Shown one piece after another: positions 1-5,703 of a stretch of DNA of 6,095 nucleotides. Numbering within the stretch: the stretch's first letter is position 1; every line of letters starts with the position of its first letter. The translations under genes and the position numbers were made by a program. The notes under the pieces were generated by a model that was given only the letters and a program-made list of their open reading frames with translations, did not search any database and was not told the DNA's origin. This DNA is from DAOUBF01 sp034432795 (GTDB lineage Bacteria > Chloroflexota > Anaerolineae > DSLN01), in NCBI GenBank assembly GCA_034432795.1, contig DAOUBF010000077.1, positions 1-6,095 on the forward strand, in the 5' to 3' direction.

Positions 1-2343
1 GATGGCGAGGTCAACAACAAGCACAAGTTCATCACCGATCAGTACAACGTCCCCTGTATCTACCTGTACAAGCCCGACGTGCGCTGGGTGCGCTACGAGC
101 CGAAGCGGCCCTTCCTGGTGCTGGACCAGATTTATCCGGAGGGGGTGGAGATCCCGGAGGCCTTTATCGGCAAGAATATTGTTCATCTGCCAACTGTAAA
201 ATGTGTCCACCCGGATACAGAGGTTGTTCTGGCAAATGGGTTGCTGATCAGGATCGGTGACCTGGTTGAGGAGAGGCTGAAGCATGGCGGGGTCGCGCTT
301 ATAGACCAGGACGGCGATACGCGCGTGCCGGCGCAGGCCATGCTGCTCAGTCTAGCCGACGGTGGGCAGCTCGGCCCGCAGGCAACGCGGCTGTTCTGGC
401 GCACCCCTTTGAAGGGACGAAAGATTTGGCGGGTCCGCACGAAGACAGGGCGCGAAGTCAAGGTGTCATCGGAACACCCCTTCCTGACGCCGAGCGGCTG
501 GCGAAGAGCGGCTGCCCTTCGGCGGGGAGACCGGATCGCTGTTCCCCGGCGGATCAATATTGTCGGTGAGAGTCAGCCGCTTCCTCGGTTGCAGAAGACG
601 TATGGCCGTACCTCAACGCTCTGGCTCACGCTGCCCGAAAAGACATCGCCAGACTTCTGGCGTTGGATGGGCTACTTTATGGCTGAGGGCTGGGTGCAAC
701 CGATGAAAACGACCTGCCGCTTCTGGTGGAGCAATGGCGACCCGGCGATCCAACAGGATTTCATTGAACTGACGCGCTCCCTTTTCGGCCTGACCGTCAC
801 CCAACGGCCTCATAAGCCAGACGATCACTACTTTGATTCGCTCCAGATGCAGGAGTTCTTTGAGGCTCTTGGGCTTAACGCCCCGTTGAACGCGGGCACC
901 AAAGCCGTCCCTCCCCTCCTGTTCCTGTGCCCCGACGATGAAATTGCAGCTTTCCTGCAGGGCTATTTTGACGGCGATGCCGGGGTCGGCCCACATGATG
1001 GTTTACATGTCGTCACGAAAAGTGCCCGCCTGGCCAACCAGATTCAGTATCTCCTGAACAGACTGGGGGTAGTTGCCTTCAAACGGGAGAGATGGAGCCG
1101 TGCTAAGCCGGGCGAGGACAGGCGCCGGTATACTGAGATTTCGGTCTATGGAGATGAACTCGTCAGGCTCAGCCAGCACATCCGTTTGCGCAGCGTCCAC
1201 AAGCAACGCCGGATTGACCAATTGGTAGCTCGCCGCCAGGCGGGTAAGCGGCCCAGCAACTGGGACACAATTCCGCTGGAACCAGAGCTATTCCGAACTG
1301 TACGTGAAGGGCTGGGGTTCACGCACAGTTCTACGGGCCGCCCAGGGTCCGTCAATCGCATTGAAAACGGCTACACACAGCCAACGCGGCCGGTTGTGCA
1401 GTACTTTGTGGAACGGTTTGCCCAGGCGGATACATACGGGGATTTCGCAGCACCTATCGCTTATATGCGGTTCTTAGCGCGTGAAGATATTGCCTGGGAT
1501 CACATTGAGTCCATTGAAGAAGTTGAGCCGGATACCGGGTATCTGTATGACTTCACGATGGAGTCGGCCCCGAACTTCATCGGCAACGGTGTGTTCCTGC
1601 ATAATACGCATGTGTTCACAACCATCACAGGCGCGATGAAGAATGCCTTCGGCGGCCTGCTGCACCGCAAGCGCCATTGGACGCACGCGGTGATCCACGA
1701 TACGCTGGTGGACCTGCTCATGATCCAGCAGGACATCCACCCCGGCATCTTCGCGGTCATGGATGGGACGTTCGCGGGCGATGGGCCGGGGCCGCGGGCC
1801 ATGCGCTGGCACGAGAAGGACATCATCCTGGCCTCCGCCGACCAGGTGGCCATTGACGCCATCTCGGCTAGGCTGCAGGGCTTTGACCCCATGTCCATCC
1901 GCTTCATCCGCAAGGCTCACGAGATGGGCCTGGGCGTCGGCGACCCGCGCCAGATTCAGGTCGTGGGCTACGACATTGAGCAGGAACCGGCCTGGAACTT
2001 CAAGCAGGAGGACACCTTCGCCAGTCGCGGCCAGAAGCTGATCTATTATGGCCCGCTCAAGCCCTTTGAGCACCTGTTGCTGCGCACGCCGCTCGTGCCC
2101 TGGAGCTATTTCGCCAGTAACTTCTATCACAATGTGTTCTGGTATCCCTTCATCGGGCGACCGCGCGTGCGCGCTGCGCTGCAGACGAAGTGGGGGCGGC
2201 TCTTCCAGGCCTATGGCGACGGCAAGGTGGTCATGCCCGGTATGCAGCCGGAGACCGCCGCGATTGCCCTGGGTGGGCTGGTTGCGCTCATGGCTCTGTT
2301 TATCGGCGGCGTGGTCTGGCTGCGGGGGCGTGTGGGCCACTAG
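1..2343 (+). CDS. DUF362 family protein, 5'-partial, interrupted by an intein
   Basis: The reading frame is open from base 1 (starting D-G-E-V-N-N-K) to TAG at 2341-2343. The GTG at 79 is internal, so the true start lies upstream of the window. Removing the intein joins HLPTVK (184-201) to THVFTTITGAMKNAFGG (from 1606), giving about 312 visible residues that read as one DUF362 domain. Recognisable family stretches are the splice-site motif, WTHAVIHDTLVDLL, DGTFAGDGPGP and PWSYFASNFYHNVFWYPF. DUF362 proteins are conserved but biochemically poorly defined; some members carry an added 4Fe-4S ferredoxin domain, and no such cysteine cluster is visible here. Instead the C-terminus has a hydrophobic helix (about 2260-2325, AAIALGGLVALMALFIGGVV) followed by basic residues, suggesting a tail-anchored, probably membrane-attached protein. 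A terminator follows 26 bases after the stop. Family assignment is confident; function is unknown. Confidence 0.87.
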   Translation, partial: DGEVNNKHKFITDQYNVPCIYLYKPDVRWVRYEPKRPFLVLDQIYPEGVEIPEAFIGKNIVHLPTVKCVHPDTEVVLANGLLIRIGDLVEERLKHGGVALIDQDGDTRVPAQAMLLSLADGGQLGPQATRLFWRTPLKGRKIWRVRTKTGREVKVSSEHPFLTPSGWRRAAALRRGDRIAVPRRINIVGESQPLPRLQKTYGRTSTLWLTLPEKTSPDFWRWMGYFMAEGWVQPMKTTCRFWWSNGDPAIQQDFIELTRSLFGLTVTQRPHKPDDHYFDSLQMQEFFEALGLNAPLNAGTKAVPPLLFLCPDDEIAAFLQGYFDGDAGVGPHDGLHVVTKSARLANQIQYLLNRLGVVAFKRERWSRAKPGEDRRRYTEISVYGDELVRLSQHIRLRSVHKQRRIDQLVARRQAGKRPSNWDTIPLEPELFRTVREGLGFTHSSTGRPGSVNRIENGYTQPTRPVVQYFVERFAQADTYGDFAAPIAYMRFLAREDIAWDHIESIEEVEPDTGYLYDFTMESAPNFIGNGVFLHNTHVFTTITGAMKNAFGGLLHRKRHWTHAVIHDTLVDLLMIQQDIHPGIFAVMDGTFAGDGPGPRAMRWHEKDIILASADQVAIDAISARLQGFDPMSIRFIRKAHEMGLGVGDPRQIQVVGYDIEQEPAWNFKQEDTFASRGQKLIYYGPLKPFEHLLLRTPLVPWSYFASNFYHNVFWYPFIGRPRVRAALQTKWGRLFQAYGDGKVVMPGMQPETAAIALGGLVALMALFIGGVVWLRGRVGH
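202..1605 (+). mobile_element. Intein with LAGLIDADG homing endonuclease (468 aa) in DUF362
   Basis: This in-frame protein-splicing element should excise itself after translation and ligate the DUF362 flanks. Block A is CVHPDTEVVLANG with Cys1 as nucleophile. Block B is around VSSEHPFLTPSGW, with His92 and Ser89 where Thr is usual. The C-terminal block is YLYDFTMES...NFIGNGVFLHN, ending His467-Asn468, with Thr (1606-1608) as +1 nucleophile. Between them lies a DOD-type endonuclease: motif 1 WMGYFMAEG (155-163, acidic Glu162), block D K-A-V-P (234-237), motif 2 LQGYFDGDA (252-260, acidic Asp259) and the LLNRLGV block (284-290). Residues about 361-405 resemble an XRE helix-turn-helix. All catalytic positions needed for splicing and both endonuclease acidic residues are present, so the element looks intact. 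Base composition is visibly less GC-rich than the flanking extein, in keeping with horizontal acquisition. Boundaries are set by Cys1 and HN/T and by restoration of an uninterrupted DUF362 motif. Confidence 0.93.
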
Positions 2344-2368
2344 CTGCGCGCCTGATAGGGTGCGATAG

Positions 2369-2405
2369 AAGCGCGGGGAGCAACATGTTCCCCGCGCTTT
2401 TTATT
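2369..2405 (+). terminator. Intrinsic terminator after the DUF362 gene
   Basis: An 11-bp perfect stem pairs 2369-2379 (AAGCGCGGGGA) with 2389-2399 (TCCCCGCGCTT) across a 9-nt loop. The right arm runs into TTTTTATT. The GC-rich stem plus U-tract is a textbook Rho-independent terminator. It separates the DUF362 gene from the small membrane-protein gene downstream. Confidence 0.92.
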
Positions 2406-2444
2406 CCTCCCGGCCTGTTACCCTCTGCGTGAACCCGCATCTAA

Positions 2445-2464
2445 ACCAATAGAACCAAATTGGT
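2445..2464 (+). promoter_or_regulatory. Inverted repeat just upstream of the DUF2892 RBS
   Basis: ACCAAT (2445-2450) and ATTGGT (2459-2464) form a perfect 6-bp inverted repeat with an 8-base spacer. It ends one base before the Shine-Dalgarno sequence of the DUF2892 gene. It could be an operator for a dimeric regulator or a weak RNA hairpin affecting translation. I could not recognise a convincing -35/-10 pair in the short 2406-2444 spacer, so the promoter of this gene is not located. A six-base repeat can also arise by chance. Confidence 0.3.
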
Positions 2465-2465
2465 C

Positions 2466-2471
2466 AGGAGG
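2466..2471 (+). promoter_or_regulatory. Ribosome binding site of the DUF2892 gene
   Basis: The perfect AGGAGG lies 9 bases before the ATG at 2481. It is the strongest Shine-Dalgarno match in the window and fixes that start. Confidence 0.85.
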
Positions 2472-2480
2472 GTGTGAACA

Positions 2481-2705
2481 ATGCGTATCATCACAGTCAA
2501 CGTGGCGAATTGGGAGCGGGTTGTGCGCATCGTGCTCGGTATTGTCCTGCTGTACCTCGGCTGGGCGGGTGTGGTCAGCGGAACCCTGGGCGATGTGCTT
2601 AAGGTGCTGGGGTTTATCCCGCTGGTGACGGGGTTGATCGGTTGGTGCCCGCTATATAGCCTGTTCGGGTTCAGCACGTGCAGGCCCAGTGCGACAACGC
2701 GCTAA
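2481..2705 (+). CDS. YgaP-like DUF2892 small membrane protein
   Basis: This 74-residue protein matches the DUF2892 / YgaP-like transmembrane family. It has an N-terminal segment MRIITVNVANWERVVR followed by two hydrophobic helices (about residues 14-32 and 38-55). The family signature GWCPLYSLFGFSTC (54-67) carries the two conserved cysteines Cys56 and Cys67. In E. coli YgaP this kind of membrane hairpin is fused to a rhodanese domain. Here it stands alone, as in many bacteria, so a link to sulfur metabolism is family association only. The ATG is supported by AGGAGG nine bases upstream, and the length is normal for stand-alone members. The gene lies between two hairpin terminators and is probably monocistronic. 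Confidence 0.88.
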   Translation: MRIITVNVANWERVVRIVLGIVLLYLGWAGVVSGTLGDVLKVLGFIPLVTGLIGWCPLYSLFGFSTCRPSATTR

Positions 2706-2723
2706 CCTGAGGGAGAATCCTCG

Positions 2724-2760
2724 CCGGGGCGGATCATAGGTGATCCGCCCCGGTCCCTTT
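2724..2760 (+). terminator. Hairpin terminator after the DUF2892 gene
   Basis: A perfect 13-bp stem pairs 2724-2736 (CCGGGGCGGATCA) with 2741-2753 (TGATCCGCCCCGG) over a 4-nt loop (TAGG). It is followed by TCCCTTTT. The stem is very stable, but the T-tract is short and interrupted by C, so the call is good rather than perfect. It begins 18 bases after the DUF2892 stop and separates that gene from the dnaX operon. Confidence 0.75.
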
Positions 2761-2789
2761 TGGGTTCGCCAAGCGAGGTCGCACCGCAA

Positions 2790-2837
2790 GGGGGGAGGGG
2801 GAGGGAGAAGGAGTAGGGGCGCATGGCCGTGCGCCCC
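2790..2837. repeat. Polypurine tract plus GGGGCGCA palindrome, probable dispersed intergenic repeat
   Basis: Bases 2790-2819 are a G-rich polypurine stretch broken by a single T: G6-A-G5-A-G3, then purines, then G4. It overlaps a perfect 8-bp inverted repeat, GGGGCGCA (2816-2823) and TGCGCCCC (2830-2837), with a 6-base spacer. From general knowledge, palindromes of the TAGGGGCG...CGCCCC type and G-rich tracts recur between genes in many GC-rich genomes, including Chloroflexota. Only one copy is visible here, so its dispersed nature is inferred. No T-tract follows, so it does not look like a terminator. Confidence 0.45.
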
Positions 2838-2897
2838 CACCGGTCGCCAGCCCCCCGTCGCCTCCAAAATGGAAATGCACCCCGGCGCGGGGTCGGG

Positions 2898-2926
2898 TTG
2901 CGCCCTCTCCCCTTTGATGCTACACT
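2898..2926 (+). promoter_or_regulatory. Probable promoter of the dnaX-ybaB-recR operon
   Basis: TTGCGC (2898-2903) is separated by 17 bases from TACACT (2921-2926). The latter is preceded by TG in extended -10 spacing (TGCTACACT). Transcription would start near 2933, about 34 bases before the dnaX ATG. The match is to the housekeeping sigma consensus, 4/6 at each hexamer. It is the best candidate in the spacer between the upstream terminator and dnaX. Confidence 0.5.
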
Positions 2927-2966
2927 TAGCACGAATGTCTGACCGTTGCCTGTACATAACCGATCT

Positions 2967-4556
2967 ATGACTGCCCAGGCGCTCTACCGCAAATGGCGGC
3001 CGGCGACCTTTGATGAGGTCGTCGGCCAGGAACACGTGACCCAGACGCTGCGCAACGCCATCGCCAGCGGGCACATCAGCCATGCCTACCTGTTCGCCGG
3101 CCCACGCGGCACGGGTAAGACCAGCGTCGCCCGTATCCTGGCGAAGGCCGTCAACTGCCTGGCCGAGGACCCCGCTGCCCGGCCCGATAACACCTGCCCC
3201 ATGTGCCGCGCCATTCAGGAAGGGCGGCTGCTGGACCTGATTGAGATTGACGCCGCCTCCAATACCGGTGTGGACGACGTGCGCGACCTGCGCGATAAGA
3301 TCAACTTCGCGCCGACTGAGGCCCGCTACAAGGTCTATATCATTGACGAGGTGCATATGCTTTCCACGGCGGCCTTCAACGCGCTGTTGAAGACGCTGGA
3401 GGAGCCGCCGCCGCACGCCATCTTCGTCCTGGCGACGACCGAGGCGCACAAAATCCCGGCCACCGTGCTCTCGCGCTGCCAGCGCTTTGACTTCCGCCGC
3501 CTGCCGCTGGCCGACATCGTCAGCCACCTGACGACCCTGGTCCAGCGTGAGGGGGTGCAGGTGGAGCCGGAGGCCCTGATGCTGATCGCCCGGCAGGCCA
3601 CCGGCAGCCTGCGCGATGCCATCAGCCTGCTTGACCAGCTTATCAGCGCGCCGGGCGACACCATCACGCTGGCGCAGGCGCAGGCGGTCTTGGGCACGGC
3701 CACCAGCCAGGCGGTGGAGCAACTGGCCGACGCCTGGCTGCGCAATGACGCCGCCTTGGGCCTCCATCTCATCAACACGGCGGTTGACCGCGGGGCGGAT
3801 GCCCGCCAATTGGCCCGCCAGGTGGTGGAGTATCTGCGCGGGTTGTTGCTGATCAAGCTGGGGGGGGATAGCCACCTGATTGATGCCCCGGCGGAGGCCC
3901 GCCAGGTGATGGAGGAGCAGGCCCGGCGTGCCCAGGTGCCGCGATTGGTGGCCGCGATCAGGCAGTTCAACGAGGCCTTGCAGGAACTGAAGGGGGGCTG
4001 GCAGCCGCAGTTGCCGCTGGAACTGGCCTTCGTCCAGAGCCTGTCCCTGGATCAGACAGCGGCGCCGGCTCAGGGTGCCGGAGAGGAGCAGCCCCAGGAA
4101 GCGCCCCTGCCGGTCCAGCGGCCCGCGCCCCAGCCGCCTGTCCAGGCCGGCGCACCGGTCGCTTCGGCGGCCCCTTCGCCTCCTCCCCCTGGTGGGGGCG
4201 CTTTGACGCTGGCAGACATCCGGGCGCGCTGGCGGCAGGTCCTGGCGGCGGCCAAGAAGCGCCATCCGGGCGTGGAGGCCCTGTTCCGCGAAGGCACACC
4301 TATCGCCCTGGAGGGCAACGCGCTGGTCGTCGGCTTTGAACCCATATGGTCGCTGATCAAGGAAAAGGCCGATCAGCCCCAGAGCCGCACGGCCTTTGAG
4401 GCCGCGCTGAGCGAAGTCCTGGGTAGGCCGCTGGGCGTGCGCTGCCAGATCATCGTGGCCCCTCCAGCGCGCCTTGAGGATGACCCGGTGGTTCAGGAGG
4501 CGCTGCGGCGCGGCGGGGTGATCAAGACAGTCTCAGAGGCGGACGCGGATGATTAA
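2967..4556 (+). CDS. dnaX: DNA polymerase III subunit gamma/tau
   Basis: DnaX (529 aa) is the ATPase subunit of the clamp loader that places the beta sliding clamp on primed DNA and tethers the replicase. The start is set at ATG 2967 (MTAQALYRKWRP), because DnaX proteins begin with this block. The TTG at 2946 would add seven unconserved residues. No clear Shine-Dalgarno precedes it. Visible motifs are Walker A GPRGTGKT (45-52), a zinc-module region C64...C77-P-M-C80, Walker B IIDEVH (125-130), sensor 1 ATTEAHKIP (156-164), SRC with the arginine finger (169-171) and sensor 2 GSLRDA (213-218). The domain III collar covers about 243-360. A Pro/Ala-rich linker (about 364-412) leads to a C-terminal tau-like domain (413-529). 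One zinc ligand position reads Asp74 instead of Cys. No A-rich slippery site like that of E. coli or Thermus is present, but an 8-G run occurs at 3860-3867. The gene leads a cluster with ybaB and recR. Confidence 0.96.
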   Translation: MTAQALYRKWRPATFDEVVGQEHVTQTLRNAIASGHISHAYLFAGPRGTGKTSVARILAKAVNCLAEDPAARPDNTCPMCRAIQEGRLLDLIEIDAASNTGVDDVRDLRDKINFAPTEARYKVYIIDEVHMLSTAAFNALLKTLEEPPPHAIFVLATTEAHKIPATVLSRCQRFDFRRLPLADIVSHLTTLVQREGVQVEPEALMLIARQATGSLRDAISLLDQLISAPGDTITLAQAQAVLGTATSQAVEQLADAWLRNDAALGLHLINTAVDRGADARQLARQVVEYLRGLLLIKLGGDSHLIDAPAEARQVMEEQARRAQVPRLVAAIRQFNEALQELKGGWQPQLPLELAFVQSLSLDQTAAPAQGAGEEQPQEAPLPVQRPAPQPPVQAGAPVASAAPSPPPPGGGALTLADIRARWRQVLAAAKKRHPGVEALFREGTPIALEGNALVVGFEPIWSLIKEKADQPQSRTAFEAALSEVLGRPLGVRCQIIVAPPARLEDDPVVQEALRRGGVIKTVSEADADD

Positions 4557-4586
4557 CCGCAGGGAACGCTCCAGGCCCTCTGCGGT
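4556..4586 (+). other. Possible mRNA hairpin between dnaX and ybaB
   Basis: ACCGCAGG (4556-4563) pairs with TCTGCGGT (4579-4586), 7 Watson-Crick pairs plus one G-U, over a 15-nt loop. It starts at the dnaX stop codon and ends before the ybaB ribosome binding site. It lacks a T-tract, so it is not a terminator. It might stabilise or separate translation of the two messages. Confidence 0.35.
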
Positions 4587-4598
4587 AAAACTAGATGC

Positions 4599-4604
4599 GA
4601 GGAG
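4599..4604 (+). promoter_or_regulatory. Ribosome binding site deciding the ybaB start
   Basis: GAGGAG lies 10 bases before the GTG at 4615. It supports this start over the in-frame ATG at 4549, which overlaps the dnaX stop and would add 22 residues not typical of the family. Confidence 0.6.
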
Positions 4605-4614
4605 AGAACACCCG

Positions 4615-4977
4615 GTGAGCAAAGGTAAAGGTGCTAAGCGCGGTTTCGGCCCCCCCGGCATGGGGGGCGGCTTGGGCGGCTTCGCCCAGCAGCTTCAAAA
4701 GCTGCAACAGGAGATGATCAAGACCCAGGAGGCCCTGGCCGAGGAGACCCTCACCGTCACTGCGGGCGGCGGCATGGTGGAGGTGGTCATCACCGGCCAT
4801 CAACGCATCCGCTCTATCACCCTCAAGCCGGAGATTGTGGACCCCGATGACGTGGAGATGCTGCAAGACCTGATTGTGGCCGCCGTCAATGAGGCAATTG
4901 AACGCTCGCAGGCGATGGCTGCGGAACGGCTGCAGGGGCTGACCGGCGGGCTGGGCCTGCCGGGGTTGGGGATGTGA
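4615..4977 (+). CDS. ybaB: YbaB/EbfC family nucleoid-associated protein
   Basis: YbaB/EbfC proteins are small dimeric DNA-binding proteins that coat the nucleoid; the gene is classically found between dnaX and recR, as here. From the GTG at 4615 the product is 120 residues, slightly longer than the usual 100-115. A Lys/Gly-rich tail (1-22, including GFGPPGMGGGLGG) is followed by an amphipathic helix, FAQQLQKLQQEMIKTQEALAE (23-43). Next is the core TVTAGGGMVEVVITGHQRIRSITL (47-70), then KPEIVDPDDVEMLQDLIVAAVNEAI (71-95). The C-terminus is again Gly/Leu-rich. The start was chosen from the GAGGAG site and the family length; an ATG at 4549 overlapping the dnaX stop is the alternative. The stop TGA abuts the recR GTG with no gap, indicating co-transcription and probable translational coupling. 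Confidence 0.93.
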   Translation: MSKGKGAKRGFGPPGMGGGLGGFAQQLQKLQQEMIKTQEALAEETLTVTAGGGMVEVVITGHQRIRSITLKPEIVDPDDVEMLQDLIVAAVNEAIERSQAMAAERLQGLTGGLGLPGLGM

Positions 4978-5589
4978 GTGGGTATGAACCGGGCTGCACC
5001 TGAATCGGTGACCCATCTGATTGAGGAACTGTCGCGGCTGCCCGGCATCGGGCCGAAGACGGCCTCGCGGCTGACCTACTATCTGCTGCGCGCACCCGAT
5101 GAGCAGGTGGAATCGCTGGCCGAGGCGCTGCGCGACCTCAAGGCGCGCACGCGCTTCTGTTCCATCTGTTTCAACATCACCGAGGCCGACCCCTGCCCGA
5201 TTTGCTCAGATGAAGAGCGCGATGCGGGCACGATCTGCGTGGTGGAAGAACCGTTGGACGTTCTGGCGATTGAGCGCACCCGCGAATATCGGGGGCGGTA
5301 TCACGTCCTGCATGGGGCCATCTCGCCGGTGGAGGGCATCGGGCCGGAGAACCTGCGCATCAAGGAGTTGCTTGAGCGGGTGCGCGGGCAGCCGGTGCGC
5401 GAGGTCATCCTGGCGACCAACCCCAGCCTGGAGGGCGAGGCCACAGCGATGTATCTGCAACGCCACCTGGCGCCCCTGGGCGTGCGGGTGACGCGGCTGG
5501 CGCGGGGCCTGCCCGTCGGCGGCGACCTGGAGTATGCCGATGAGGTGACGCTGTTGCGGGCGCTGGAGGGCCGGCGCGAGATGAGCTAA
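4978..5589 (+). CDS. recR: Recombination mediator protein RecR
   Basis: RecR acts with RecF and RecO to load RecA onto SSB-coated single-stranded gaps. The 203-residue length is normal (about 200). In order there is a helix-hairpin-helix LSRLPGIGPKTASRL (19-32) and a C4 zinc finger, Cys61-x2-Cys64...Cys73-x2-Cys76. A Toprim domain follows from about 84, with TICVVEEPLDVLAIE (85-99) and ILATNPSLEGEATA (144-157). The C-terminal segment ARGLPVGGDLEYADEVTLLRAL (175-196) is also typical. All key residues are present. GTG 4978 directly follows the ybaB stop and has a GGGG stretch six bases upstream. ATG 4984, two codons later, is an equally plausible start. The gene closes the dnaX-ybaB-recR cluster and is followed by a hairpin running into the rRNA promoter region. 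Confidence 0.96.
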   Translation: MGMNRAAPESVTHLIEELSRLPGIGPKTASRLTYYLLRAPDEQVESLAEALRDLKARTRFCSICFNITEADPCPICSDEERDAGTICVVEEPLDVLAIERTREYRGRYHVLHGAISPVEGIGPENLRIKELLERVRGQPVREVILATNPSLEGEATAMYLQRHLAPLGVRVTRLARGLPVGGDLEYADEVTLLRALEGRREMS

Positions 5590-5593
5590 TATT

Positions 5594-5636
5594 CCCCCCA
5601 CCCCAGCCCTCCCCCACAGAGGAGGGAAGGGGTTTT
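5594..5636 (+). terminator. Terminator-like hairpin after recR
   Basis: CCCC (5601-5604) and CCCTCC (5607-5612) pair with GGAGGG (5621-5626) and GGGG (5629-5632). This leaves a 2x2 internal loop and an 8-nt apical loop, followed by TTTT (5633-5636). It begins within 12 bases of the recR stop and probably ends the dnaX operon. The T-tract is short and its last two bases are the first two of the downstream TTGACA. The C-runs from 5594 to 5615 also form a minus-strand G-quadruplex motif. Confidence 0.6.
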
Positions 5637-5663
5637 GACAGATGCGCGAATAGGTGATATAAT
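5635..5663 (+). promoter_or_regulatory. rRNA operon promoter P1
   Basis: Perfect TTGACA (5635-5640), a 17-base spacer and perfect TATAAT (5658-5663), with TG in extended -10 position (TGATATAAT). Transcription should start near 5670. The discriminator is GC-rich (CTGGCCCG), which in E. coli rRNA promoters goes with stringent control; applying that here is inference. A bulged hairpin (5671-5694) would form at the very 5' end of this transcript. Confidence 0.93.
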
Positions 5664-5703
5664 CTGGCCCGCTGTGCGCTTCCTGCGCAGCAGCCGGTGG
5701 TTG

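Noticed and set aside
202..1605. Group I or group II intron as explanation of the DUF362 interruption
   Set aside because: The insert is open in the same frame throughout and has protein-splicing blocks at both ends, which fits an intein and not an RNA intron.
1474..2340. Minus-strand open frame opposite the DUF362 C-terminal part
   Set aside because: It is a shadow of a clear DUF362 reading frame, with no family motif and low-complexity His/Arg/Gln composition.
2946..2966. TTG start for dnaX seven codons upstream
   Set aside because: The extra residues MPVHNRS are not part of the conserved DnaX N-terminus, and the ATG at 2967 gives the family-typical start.
2652..4265. Long minus-strand open frame antisense to dnaX
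   Set aside because: It mirrors dnaX in a GC-rich sequence. The translation is rich in Arg, Gln and Gly with no recognisable domain, and the + strand frame has complete DnaX motifs.
4240..4375. Classical A-rich slippery site for dnaX frameshifting
   Set aside because: Lysine codons here (AAGAAG, AAGGAAAAG) do not form A-AAA-AAG or a long A run, and no suitable short alternative frame with stem-loop was seen.
4549..4614. ATG start for ybaB overlapping the dnaX stop
   Set aside because: The 22 extra Arg-rich residues are unlike the family, and a GAGGAG site sits before the GTG at 4615.
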